From positions 1 through 8,375 of the forward strand of contig CANIRI010000087.1 in NCBI GenBank assembly GCA_947469815.1: DNA of 8,375 nucleotides, read 5' to 3'. The notes beneath the pieces are model-generated. The model saw only the letters and a list, made by a program, of their open reading frames with translations, had not been told where the DNA came from and made no database searches. Source of the DNA: Comamonadaceae bacterium. Its GTDB lineage: Bacteria; Pseudomonadota; Gammaproteobacteria; Burkholderiales; Burkholderiaceae_C. Of the stretch, positions 1 to 6,800 are shown piece after piece. Position 1 is the stretch's first letter. Each line of letters opens with the position of its first letter. The translations under genes and the position numbers were made by a program.

Positions 1-410
1 AAACCTGGCCCTTGCAATTTGCTCTGGCGCAAAACTGGAGTGGCGCAATGCCTGCTGCAGACGGCGCACCGGGCTCGGCCTGGGTTTTGGCCGGCGATGC
101 CGCCCACACCGTGCACCCGCTGGCCGGGCAGGGTTTGAATTTGGGCTTGGGCGATGTGCAGGCCTTGGCCCGCGTACTGGACGAACGTGCGTATTGGCGC
201 CCCTTGAGTGACGCCAAGGTTTTGCGCGCCTATGAGCGCGAGCGCAAGACCGCCTTCGCTTTGGTCGGTAACACCACCGACGCGCTGCAGCGCCTGTTTG
301 ACCATCCCAACACCTTGGTGGCCCAGGCCCGCAACTGGGGCTTGCGCGGTTTTGACCGCAGCGCGGGCCTGAAGCACTGGATTACCCGCCAGGCCATGGG
401 CCTTTCCTGA
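1..410 (+). CDS. UbiH/UbiF/COQ6-family FAD-dependent hydroxylase, C-terminal part (5' end outside window)
   Basis: The reading frame is already open at the window edge (codons start at base 3) and ends with TGA at 408-410, so about 136 C-terminal residues are visible of a family usually near 390-400 residues. The diagnostic segment is GDAAHTVHPLAGQGLNLGL. This is the conserved GD motif, whose aspartate contacts the FAD ribityl/pyrophosphate, followed by the P-x-x-GQG-x-N-x-G block of class A flavin monooxygenases in the ubiquinone hydroxylase group. Members hydroxylate the aromatic ring of ubiquinone precursors at the inner face of the cytoplasmic membrane. Which ring position this one acts on (UbiH, UbiF, UbiI or UbiM type) cannot be read from the C-terminus, so no symbol is given. 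The TTG at base 12 is internal and not a real start. dsbC follows 23 bases downstream on the same strand, so co-transcription is plausible. Confidence 0.88.
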   Translation, partial: TWPLQFALAQNWSGAMPAADGAPGSAWVLAGDAAHTVHPLAGQGLNLGLGDVQALARVLDERAYWRPLSDAKVLRAYERERKTAFALVGNTTDALQRLFDHPNTLVAQARNWGLRGFDRSAGLKHWITRQAMGLS

Positions 411-433
411 GTTTTTACGTTCTATTCAATACC

Positions 434-1165
434 ATGCTCTTGAACCAATTTGTGCGCCTAGTCGGCGCTGCCACCCTGATGTGTCTGGCCATGGTGGCGG
501 GCGCGCAAGAGGCCGCGATTCGCCAGGCCCTGGCCCAGCGCCTGCCGCAGCTCAAAGTCGTTGACGAGATCAAGCCTGCGGGTGTGGCCGGCCTGTATGA
601 GGTGCGTGTCAATGGCAGCGAGATTTATTACACCGACGCCAAAGGCGATTTTTTGATCGACGGCCAGATCATCGAGACCAAAACCCGGCGCAACATCACC
701 GAAGACCGCATCGCCAAATTGACCGCCATCCCGTTTGACAGCCTGCCGATCAAAGACGCGTTCACGCTGGTACGTGGCAACGGCCAACGCAAGATGGCGG
801 TGTTTGAAGACCCCAACTGCGGCTACTGCAAACGCTTTGAGCGGGATTTGCAAAAGGTCGATAACGTCACGGTGTACTTGTTTTTGTACCCGGTGCTCGG
901 ACCCGATTCGGTCAAGAAATCGCAGGACATCTGGTGCGCCAAAGACCGGGCCGTGGCATGGCAGGACTGGATGCTGCGCGACCAGCCAGCGGGCGCGGCC
1001 AGTGCCGCCTGCGACACCGGCGCCGTAGCCCGCAATGTGGAGCTGGGCCGCAAGTACAAGATCACCGGCACCCCCACGCTTTTATTTGTCAACGGTGCGC
1101 GCGTTCCCGGCGCGGTGGACAACCCGCGGGTGGAGCAGGCGCTGGCCGACACCAGCAAGCTCTAA
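434..1165 (+). CDS. dsbC: DsbC-type periplasmic thiol:disulfide isomerase
   Basis: The 243-residue protein has an N-terminal hydrophobic signal peptide (about residues 5-23) with a likely cleavage after Ala-Gly-Ala (VAGA/QEA), so it is exported to the periplasm. Residues about 24-85 match the DsbC/G dimerisation domain, and about 100-243 form the thioredoxin-like domain. The active site is C129-G-Y-C132, the same dipeptide as E. coli DsbC, and the cis-proline loop is T213-P214. C168 and C193 correspond to the second, structural disulfide of DsbC. Together these indicate an isomerase that reshuffles wrong disulfides and is kept reduced by a DsbD-type transporter, which is not in this window. 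Length agrees with the family. There is no clear Shine-Dalgarno sequence before ATG 434, but the signal peptide fits this start. The M61 peptidase gene begins 6 bases after its stop, so the two are probably co-translated. Confidence 0.95.
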   Translation: MLLNQFVRLVGAATLMCLAMVAGAQEAAIRQALAQRLPQLKVVDEIKPAGVAGLYEVRVNGSEIYYTDAKGDFLIDGQIIETKTRRNITEDRIAKLTAIPFDSLPIKDAFTLVRGNGQRKMAVFEDPNCGYCKRFERDLQKVDNVTVYLFLYPVLGPDSVKKSQDIWCAKDRAVAWQDWMLRDQPAGAASAACDTGAVARNVELGRKYKITGTPTLLFVNGARVPGAVDNPRVEQALADTSKL

Positions 1166-1171
1166 GGCCCC

Positions 1172-2962
1172 ATGCCCCGCACGCCCAAGGCCGCTGTGAA
1201 GTCGGCGCACGTATCTGCACATGCGCCGGTGCATTACCGGGTCACCCCGGCAGACACGCACGCGCACCACTGGCACATAGTGCTCACGCTGGCGCGTCCT
1301 GCCGCCACCCAGCGCCTGCAGCTGCCGGTGTGGATTCCGGGAAGCTACATGGTGCGGGAGTTTTCCAAACATCTGCAAGACTTGGAATGCCGCCAGGCCG
1401 GGCGCGTCTGCGGCCTGACCCAAGTCGATAAAGCCACCTGGGATGTGCAGACCGATCCCGATCAGGCTTTAGAAATTTGCTACACCGCGTACGCCCTCGA
1501 CAATTCGGTGCGAAGCGCCTGGTTGGACAGCGCACGTGGTTTTTTCAACGCCACCAGTTTGTGTTTGATGGCGCAGGGTTATGAGGACGGCCCGCACCTG
1601 CTGGAACTGCTGCCCGCACCCGCGCATCCGTCCTGGCAGGTGGCCACGGGTTTGACAGCGCAGCGCGTGGACCGGCGTGGTTTTGGTGTGTACCGCGCGG
1701 CCGATTACGACGAGCTGGCCGACTGCCCGGTGGAGATGGGCGACTTTTGGAGCGCGAACTTCGAGGCCTGTGGTGTGGTGCACCGCTTTGTGGTTGCCGG
1801 TGCGCTGCCCTCTTTTGACGGGGAGCGCCTGCTGCGCGATACGCAAAAAATCTGCGAAGCTGCGATCCGCTTCTGGCACGGCGCGGCAGCCCGTGCGGCC
1901 GGTGTGCCATTTGCGTCGTACACCTTTTTGCTGAACGCGGTGGACGACAACTACGGCGGTCTGGAGCACCGCAACAGCACCGTGTTGATTGCTGCGCGGC
2001 GCGACCTGCCGCGCCTGGGTGAAGCGAAAACCAGCGAGGGTTACACCACGCTGCTGGGTTTGATCAGCCACGAGTATTTCCACACCTGGAATGTCAAACG
2101 CCTGCGCCCCGCCGCTTTCGCACGCTACGACTACGCCCGCGAAAACTACAGCGATCTGCTGTGGTTTTTTGAGGGCTTTACCAGTTACTACGACGACCTG
2201 TTGCTGCGCCGCGCCGCTCTGATCGATGACGCGGTGTATCTGCGCCTGCTTAACAAAACCATCAACCAGGTGCTGCAGGCACCTGGGCGCAAGGTGCAAA
2301 GCGTGGCCCAAGCCAGTTTTGATGCCTGGGTCAAGTACTACCGGCAGGACGAGAATACCCCCAACGCCACCATCAGCTACTACCAAAAAGGCGCGCTGGT
2401 GGCCTTGTGCATCGACCTGACGCTGCGCCGCGAAGGTAAGGCCACGCTCGACGATGTGATGCGCGCCCTGTGGCAGCGCTGCCAGGGCGGCCCCATGCAG
2501 GAGGCCGATGTGCTGGCTGTTTTGCAGACATTGAGCGGCCGCTCCTGGGCCAAAGAAATCAAGGCCTGGGTGCATGGCACCGGCGAATTACCGTTGCGCC
2601 CGCTGCTGGAGTCGCAGGACATCCTGGTCTATGAAGACCCGGCGCAGCCCGCGCAGCGCCTGGGCCTGCGCGTGACCGAGGCTGCCGGCGTTTTGCGCAT
2701 CAAAACCGTGCTCCACGGCAGCGCAGCGCAGCGCGCCGGGCTGTGCGCCGGGGATGAGTGGCTGGGCGTGGAGTTGCCATCGGGCGGCTGGCGCATCCAC
2801 AAGCTGGATGACCTGGGCACTATCCTGGGCCCGGCGCGCCGCTGCGTGGCGCTGATCAGCCGCGACAAGCAGTTGCTGCGCCTGCCCTTGACCTTGCCCG
2901 CGCGCGTGACCACCTGGCGTTTGGCGGCGGGCAGCAGAGCCCCAACGGCCTGGCCCGCTTGA
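1172..2962 (+). CDS. M61-family metallopeptidase (glycyl aminopeptidase type) with C-terminal PDZ domain
   Basis: The 596-residue protein carries the gluzincin zinc site H300-E-Y-F-H304, with E301 as catalytic base. The third ligand is very likely E334 in the segment WFFEGFTSYY. Upstream lies GGLEHRNS (262-269), a segment typical of M61 peptidases, and the N-terminal third (about 20-200) is the beta-rich M61 N-domain with VWIPGSYMVREFS at 53-65. Residues about 490-575 look like a PDZ domain, with the AQRAGL-x-x-GD-x-W signature at 519-530. Family members include Sphingomonas glycyl aminopeptidase, but the substrate here is unknown. No signal peptide is visible: the N-terminus is basic and hydrophilic, so a cytoplasmic location is predicted. 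ATG 1172 follows the dsbC stop by 6 bases, and its TAAGG (1163-1167) overlaps that stop, implying translational coupling. Length fits the family and no catalytic residue is missing. Confidence 0.92.
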   Translation: MPRTPKAAVKSAHVSAHAPVHYRVTPADTHAHHWHIVLTLARPAATQRLQLPVWIPGSYMVREFSKHLQDLECRQAGRVCGLTQVDKATWDVQTDPDQALEICYTAYALDNSVRSAWLDSARGFFNATSLCLMAQGYEDGPHLLELLPAPAHPSWQVATGLTAQRVDRRGFGVYRAADYDELADCPVEMGDFWSANFEACGVVHRFVVAGALPSFDGERLLRDTQKICEAAIRFWHGAAARAAGVPFASYTFLLNAVDDNYGGLEHRNSTVLIAARRDLPRLGEAKTSEGYTTLLGLISHEYFHTWNVKRLRPAAFARYDYARENYSDLLWFFEGFTSYYDDLLLRRAALIDDAVYLRLLNKTINQVLQAPGRKVQSVAQASFDAWVKYYRQDENTPNATISYYQKGALVALCIDLTLRREGKATLDDVMRALWQRCQGGPMQEADVLAVLQTLSGRSWAKEIKAWVHGTGELPLRPLLESQDILVYEDPAQPAQRLGLRVTEAAGVLRIKTVLHGSAAQRAGLCAGDEWLGVELPSGGWRIHKLDDLGTILGPARRCVALISRDKQLLRLPLTLPARVTTWRLAAGSRAPTAWPA

Positions 2963-3002
2963 GTCCTAGCGACGTCTTTTTCCAAACCCCACTGGACTCC
3001 GA

Positions 3003-3782
3003 ATGCATTACGAATACATCCAAACCCGCACCGAAGCCGACAAAGTCGCCATCGTGACCCTGAACCGCCCCAAGCAGCTCAACGCCTTGAACGACCAGCT
3101 GATGGACGAGCTGGGCCACGCGCTGCAAGCCTTTGACGCCGATCCGGCGCTGGGATGCCTGGTCATCACCGGCAGCGAAAAAGCGTTTGCGGCCGGGGCC
3201 GATATCGGTGGCATGGCCACCTACAGTTTTTCCGATGTGTACAAGAGCGACTTCATCAGCCGCAATTGGGAGACGATGCGCAGCATCCGCAAGCCGGCGA
3301 TCGCCGCCGTGTCCGGTTTCGCACTGGGCGGCGGCTGCGAACTCGCCATGCTGTGTGACTTCATCATCGCCGCCGACAACGCCAAGTTCGGCCAGCCCGA
3401 GATCAAGCTGGGCGTGATTCCCGGCGCTGGTGGCACGCAGCGCTTGCCGCGCGCCGTGGGCAAAGCCAAAGCCATGGACATGGCGCTCACCGGCCGCATG
3501 ATGGACGCCGCCGAGGCCGAGCGTGCCGGCTTGGTCAGCCGCGTGGTGCCGCTGGATAAGCTGATGGACGAGGCCCTGGCCGCCGCGCTCATGGTCTGTT
3601 CGTACTCGCAGATCGCCACCATGGCGGCCAAAGAAAGCGTGAACCGGGCCTCTGAAGGCGGTCTGGCCGACGGCTTGCATTTCGAGCGCCGTCTGTTCCA
3701 TGCGCTGTTTGCCACTGCCGACCAGAAAGAGGGCATGGACGCTTTTGTCAACAAGCGCCCGGCCCAATTCAGCAACAGCTGA
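3003..3782 (+). CDS. Enoyl-CoA hydratase (crotonase family)
   Basis: This 259-residue cytoplasmic protein is a full-length crotonase. Both catalytic glutamates of classical enoyl-CoA hydratase are present: E113 in [11 protein letters not shown] and E133 in GQPEIKLG, equivalent to Glu144 and Glu164 of the rat mitochondrial enzyme. The oxyanion-hole segments KAFAAGADI (60-68) and GGG (109-111) are intact, and [16 protein letters not shown] follows. This pattern predicts hydration of trans-2-enoyl-CoA to (S)-3-hydroxyacyl-CoA in fatty-acid beta-oxidation; use in another CoA-ester pathway such as phenylacetate degradation cannot be excluded. The C-terminal [20 protein letters not shown] is typical of short-chain enoyl-CoA hydratases. 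It starts 40 bases after the M61 gene with no terminator in between, so it may be read from the upstream transcript, though it has no functional link to it. No strong Shine-Dalgarno precedes ATG 3003 (only GGAC at 2994-2997). Several paralogues usually exist per genome, so no symbol is assigned. Confidence 0.95.
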   Translation: MHYEYIQTRTEADKVAIVTLNRPKQLNALNDQLMDELGHALQAFDADPALGCLVITGSEKAFAAGADIGGMATYSFSDVYKSDFISRNWETMRSIRKPAIAAVSGFALGGGCELAMLCDFIIAADNAKFGQPEIKLGVIPGAGGTQRLPRAVGKAKAMDMALTGRMMDAAEAERAGLVSRVVPLDKLMDEALAAALMVCSYSQIATMAAKESVNRASEGGLADGLHFERRLFHALFATADQKEGMDAFVNKRPAQFSNS

Positions 3783-3833
3783 CGCGCGCGGCTCGCCCCG
3801 TATCCGCCCCGTACCCGCTGTAATGGGGCTAGC

Positions 3834-3839
3834 TATAAT
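3834..3839 (+). promoter_or_regulatory. Promoter -10 box of the tRNA gene
   Basis: A perfect TATAAT lies 11 bases before the first base of the mature tRNA. It is followed by CGCGCCCC (3840-3847), a GC-rich discriminator like those of stringently controlled stable-RNA promoters. Transcription would start near 3846, leaving a leader of about 5 nt. No good -35 hexamer is seen: the 17-bp position, 3811-3816, reads GTACCC. The assignment rests on the -10 box, its placement and the discriminator; stringent control is inferred. Confidence 0.7.
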
Positions 3840-3850
3840 CGCGCCCCAAC

Positions 3851-3927
3851 GGTGATATAGCTCAGTTGGTTAGAGCGCAGCATTCATAATGCTGATGTCG
3901 GTGGTTCAAATCCACCTATCACCACCA
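3851..3927 (+). tRNA. tRNA with anticodon CAU (elongator Met; Ile2 not excluded)
   Basis: The 77-nt gene folds into a complete cloverleaf. The 7-bp acceptor stem GGTGATA (3851-3857) pairs perfectly with TATCACC (3917-3923). The D-arm contains AGCTCAGTTGGTTAGAGC, the anticodon stem is CAGCA/TGCTG (3879-3883, 3891-3894 region) around loop TTCATAA, and the T-arm is GGTGG-TTCAAAT-CCACC. The discriminator is A3924 and CCA is encoded (3925-3927). The anticodon CAT occupies 3885-3887. The G1:C72 pair rules out the initiator tRNA, which has an unpaired position 1. Elongator Met and lysidine-modified Ile2 share this anticodon. The acceptor stem lacks the C4:G69 and C5:G68 pairs described for TilS recognition in E. 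coli, which leans towards Met but is not decisive in a betaproteobacterium. The gene is monocistronic, with its own promoter and terminator. Confidence 0.95.
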
Positions 3928-3934
3928 GATTCGC

Positions 3935-3965
3935 AAAAAGGCACTGTCAACCCAGTGCCTTTTTT
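3935..3965 (+). terminator. Rho-independent terminator of the tRNA gene
   Basis: The perfect inverted repeat GGCACTG (3940-3946) / CAGTGCC (3953-3959) surrounds a 6-nt loop. It is preceded by five A (3935-3939) and followed by six T (3960-3965), which can extend the stem. It begins 7 bases after the encoded CCA, so it very likely ends the tRNA transcript. The A-tract before the stem means it could also stop transcription from the opposite direction. It separates the tRNA unit from miaB, whose ATG lies 48 bases further on. Confidence 0.92.
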
Positions 3966-4013
3966 GCTTAATCCTTTCCCAGCCTCTGGATACACACCAC
4001 GAACCGCTGCACC

Positions 4014-5357
4014 ATGGCCAAAAAAGTCTTCATCAAAACCTTCGGCTGCCAAATGAACGAGTACGACTCGGACAAGATGGTGGACGTACTGGGCGCTGCC
4101 CAGGGCTATGAAAAAACCGACGTCGTTGAAGACGCCGATCTGATTTTGTTCAACACCTGCTCGGTGCGCGAGAAAGCGCAAGAGAAAGTCTTTTCTGACC
4201 TGGGGCGCGTGCGGCACCTGGCCAAAAAGGGCGTGCAAATCGGTGTGGGTGGTTGCGTGGCCAGCCAGGAGGGCGCGGCCATCATTGCGCGCGCGCCGTA
4301 TGTGGATGTGGTCTTCGGCCCGCAAACCCTGCACCGGCTGCCCGAACTGCTGAACCAGCGGCGGCTGCAGAACCGGCCGCAGGTGGACATCAGCTTTCCC
4401 GAGATTGAAAAATTCGACCACCTGCCACCGGCCAAAGTAGACGGGGCCTCAGCCTTCGTGAGCGTGATGGAGGGTTGCTCCAAATACTGCAGTTACTGCG
4501 TGGTGCCCTACACGCGGGGCGAAGAAATCCACCGCCCGTTTGAAGATGTGCTGGTCGAGGTGGCCGGGCTGGCCGAGCAGGGCGTCAAAGAGATCACGCT
4601 GCTGGGTCAAAACGTCAACGCCTACCGAGCGCCCATGGGTGGCAGCGCCGAGGTGGCGGACTTTGCCACGCTGCTGGAATACGTGTCCGATATCCCCGGC
4701 ATCGAGCGCCTGCGCTACACCACCAGCCACCCCAATGAGTTCACACCGCGCCTGATTGCTGCGTACGAACGCTTGCCCAAGCTGGTGAGCCATTTGCACC
4801 TGCCGGTGCAACACGGGTCTGACCGGATCTTGATGGCGATGAAGCGCGGTTACACCGCCATGGAATACAAAAGCACGGTACGCAAACTGCGCGCCATCCG
4901 CCCCGACATGGCCATGAGCAGCGATTTCATCGTGGGCTTTCCCGGCGAGACCGAGGCCGACTTCGACAAGCTGATGCGGCTGATAGACGAGATTGGTTTT
5001 GATAACTCCTTCAGCTTTATCTTCAGTCCCCGCCCCGGAACCCCGGCTGCCAATCTGCTGGATGAGACGCCGCACGATGTCAAGCTGCGCCGCTTGCAGC
5101 ATCTGCAAAAAGTCATCAATGACAACATCCTGGCGATCAGCAGCGCCCGCGTGGGTACGGTGCAGCGGATTCTGGTGGAAGGTACGTCCAAACGCGATGC
5201 CACCGAGCTAATGGGCCGCACCGAATGCAACCGGGTGGTCAACTTCATAGGCCACCCGCGGCTGGTGGGGCAGTTGATCGATGTGCGCATCACCGAGACC
5301 CGCACCTTCACCTTGCGCGGCGAGGCGCTGGTGGCTCAGGAAGCCGGCCTGGCCTGA
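4014..5357 (+). CDS. miaB: tRNA-2-methylthio-N6-dimethylallyladenosine synthase MiaB
   Basis: This 447-residue radical-SAM methylthiotransferase converts i6A37 to ms2i6A37 in tRNAs that read codons starting with U. The N-terminal UPF0004/MTTase domain (about 3-125) holds the three cysteines of the auxiliary 4Fe-4S cluster: C12 ([13 protein letters not shown]), C49 (FNTCSVRE) and C81 (GGCVA). The radical-SAM domain (about 145-375) has C155-S-K-Y-C159-S-Y-C162. A C-terminal TRAM domain for tRNA binding spans about 378-443. Length and the opening residues match MiaB rather than its relatives RimO and MtaB. ATG 4014 is chosen because the family begins just before [13 protein letters not shown], and no other start codon lies between it and the in-frame stop at 3969. 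It has no visible Shine-Dalgarno and lies behind the tRNA terminator. It converges with ffh across 13 bases. Confidence 0.97.
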   Translation: MAKKVFIKTFGCQMNEYDSDKMVDVLGAAQGYEKTDVVEDADLILFNTCSVREKAQEKVFSDLGRVRHLAKKGVQIGVGGCVASQEGAAIIARAPYVDVVFGPQTLHRLPELLNQRRLQNRPQVDISFPEIEKFDHLPPAKVDGASAFVSVMEGCSKYCSYCVVPYTRGEEIHRPFEDVLVEVAGLAEQGVKEITLLGQNVNAYRAPMGGSAEVADFATLLEYVSDIPGIERLRYTTSHPNEFTPRLIAAYERLPKLVSHLHLPVQHGSDRILMAMKRGYTAMEYKSTVRKLRAIRPDMAMSSDFIVGFPGETEADFDKLMRLIDEIGFDNSFSFIFSPRPGTPAANLLDETPHDVKLRRLQHLQKVINDNILAISSARVGTVQRILVEGTSKRDATELMGRTECNRVVNFIGHPRLVGQLIDVRITETRTFTLRGEALVAQEAGLA

Positions 5358-5370
5358 AGCGTCAGAGGTC

Positions 5371-6735
5371 TTAGAACGGCATTTTGGGCATGCCTTTCAT
5401 GCCGCCCATGCGCTTCATCATTTTCATCATGCCGCCGCCGCTCATTTTTTTCATCATGTCCTGCATCTGCTCAAACTCCTTGAGCATGCGATTGACTTCC
5501 TGCACCTGAACGCCCGCGCCCATGGCGATGCGGCGTTTGCGGGTGGCTTTGATCAGATCGGGCTTGCGTCGCTCCAGCGGCGTCATGCTGTGGATGATGC
5601 CCTCCTTGCGGCGTATGTCTTTTTCGGCGCGGTCCATATCCAGTTGACCGGCTTTGGCCGCCATCGCGGCGGGTAGTTTGTCCATCAGACTGGACAGTCC
5701 GCCCATTTGTTTCATTTGCTGAATTTGGGACAAAAAGTCGTTGAGGTCAAAACCCGCGCCACTTTTGACTTTGGCGGCCAGCTTTTGCGCCGCCTCCACG
5801 TTCACACCGGCGGTGACCTGCTCAACCAGGGCGACGATGTCGCCCATGCCCAGGATGCGTCCGGCGTGGCGTTCGGCGTCAAAAACCTCCAGCCCGTCGA
5901 TTTTCTCGCTGGTACCGGCGAACTTGATCGGCGCGCCGGTGACCTGGCGCACCGAAAGCGCCGCACCACCGCGTGAGTCGCCGTCGGTTTTGGTCAGGAT
6001 GATGCCGGTCAGCGGCAGCGCCTCTTTGAAGGCGCGGGCGGTGTTGATCGCGTCCTGGCCTTGCATCGCATCCACCACAAAAAGGGTTTCTACGGGCTTG
6101 AGCACTGCGTGCAAATTTTGGATTTCCTGCATCAACACCGCGTCAATTGCCAAGCGTCCTGCGGTGTCGACCAGTAGCACATCGAAGTAGTGCTTGCGCG
6201 CATAGTCCAGCGCGGCCAAAGCAATATCCACCGGCTTTTGGTCGGCGCTGCTGGGGAACCATTCGGCACCGGCCTGGGCGGTGACGGTTTTGAGCTGCTC
6301 GATGGCGGCAGGGCGGTAGACGTCGCCCGAGACGGTGAGCACCTTCTTTTTGCGCCGCTCGATCAAATGCTTGGCCAGTTTGGCGGTGGTCGTTGTTTTA
6401 CCGGCACCTTGCAGGCCGGCCATGAGGATGACCGCGGGCGGCTGGGCCGCCAGGTCGATGTCGCTGACGCCTTCGCCCATCGTGGCGACCAGCTCGCGGT
6501 GCACGATAGAGACCAGCAACTGGCCCGGTTGCAGCGAACCCAGTACTTCCTGGCCCAGCGCTTTGTCCTTGACCCGGGCGATGAAATCGCGCACCACGGC
6601 CAGCGCCACGTCGGCTTCGAGCAGGGCCATGCGCACCTCGCGCAGCATGTCGGCCACGTTGGCTTCGGTGATGCGCGACTGGCCGCGCAGGCCTTTAACG
6701 ATCCGGGAGAGTTTGTCGGTGAGGGCGGAGGCCAT
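5371..6735 (-). CDS. ffh: Signal recognition particle GTPase Ffh (SRP54)
   Basis: The 454-residue protein is the protein part of the bacterial SRP. It binds signal sequences of nascent membrane proteins and 4.5S RNA, and docks with FtsY. Domains in order are the N helical bundle (about 1-88), the G domain (about 100-300) and the methionine-rich M domain (about 330-454). The G domain has the P-loop GLQGAGKTT (107-115), G3 DTAGR (190-194) and G4 TKTDG (248-252), with DGDSRGGAAL following. The RNA-binding helix-turn-helix region is about 384-424 (SMTPLERRKPDLIK and KRRIAMGAGV). The tail from residue 430 is rich in Met, Gly and Lys, the flexible signal-binding groove. The start at 6735 gives the usual MASALTDKLSRIVKGLRG opening, with GGGA about 8 bases upstream. 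The gene is divergent from a YpjD-like gene, as in E. coli. No terminator hairpin is seen before miaB. Confidence 0.98.
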   Translation of the reverse strand: MASALTDKLSRIVKGLRGQSRITEANVADMLREVRMALLEADVALAVVRDFIARVKDKALGQEVLGSLQPGQLLVSIVHRELVATMGEGVSDIDLAAQPPAVILMAGLQGAGKTTTTAKLAKHLIERRKKKVLTVSGDVYRPAAIEQLKTVTAQAGAEWFPSSADQKPVDIALAALDYARKHYFDVLLVDTAGRLAIDAVLMQEIQNLHAVLKPVETLFVVDAMQGQDAINTARAFKEALPLTGIILTKTDGDSRGGAALSVRQVTGAPIKFAGTSEKIDGLEVFDAERHAGRILGMGDIVALVEQVTAGVNVEAAQKLAAKVKSGAGFDLNDFLSQIQQMKQMGGLSSLMDKLPAAMAAKAGQLDMDRAEKDIRRKEGIIHSMTPLERRKPDLIKATRKRRIAMGAGVQVQEVNRMLKEFEQMQDMMKKMSGGGMMKMMKRMGGMKGMPKMPF

Positions 6736-6765
6736 AGGGTTCCCAATGAAAAACCGGAGCCGCTG

Positions 6766-6794
6766 CTGACAACGCGGGGGTCGGCGGCTAAACT
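6766..6794 (+). promoter_or_regulatory. Predicted sigma-70 promoter of the YpjD-like gene
   Basis: A CTGACA (6766-6771, five of six bases of the -35 consensus) is followed by exactly 17 bases and then TAAACT (6789-6794, four of six bases of the -10 consensus). A start site 7 bases after the -10 box would fall on base 6801, which is the A of the ATG itself. It lies in the 65-base gap between divergent ffh and the YpjD-like gene, the only non-coding space available for both promoters. I could not identify a matching pair for ffh on the minus strand. This is a prediction from pattern alone. Confidence 0.45.
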
Positions 6795-6800
6795 GCGCGG

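Noticed and set aside
434..505. Possible lipoprotein signal at Cys17 of DsbC
   Set aside because: The residues before the cysteine (Thr-Leu-Met) do not form a lipobox, and a normal signal peptidase I site (Ala-Gly-Ala/Gln) follows at about residue 24.
1469..2575. Long open frame (368 codons) on the minus strand inside the M61 peptidase gene
   Set aside because: It lies wholly antisense to a gene with an intact zinc site and PDZ domain. Its translation is a low-complexity Gln/Val/Ala/His-rich sequence with no recognisable motif, as expected for the shadow frame of a GC-rich gene.
2856..3767. Open frame of 303 codons on the minus strand across the enoyl-CoA hydratase gene
   Set aside because: It overlaps a full-length crotonase with both catalytic glutamates and shows the biased composition of a mirror frame; no motif supports it.
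3851..3965. tRNA 3' end as an integration (att) site for a mobile element
   Set aside because: No integrase, no duplicate of the tRNA 3' end and no foreign gene follows. The next gene is the housekeeping miaB.
3851..5357. Functional pairing of the CAU tRNA with the adjacent modifying enzyme MiaB
   Set aside because: MiaB modifies A37 in tRNAs that read codons starting with U. A tRNA reading AUG (or AUA) is not a substrate, so adjacency alone does not indicate an enzyme-substrate pair.
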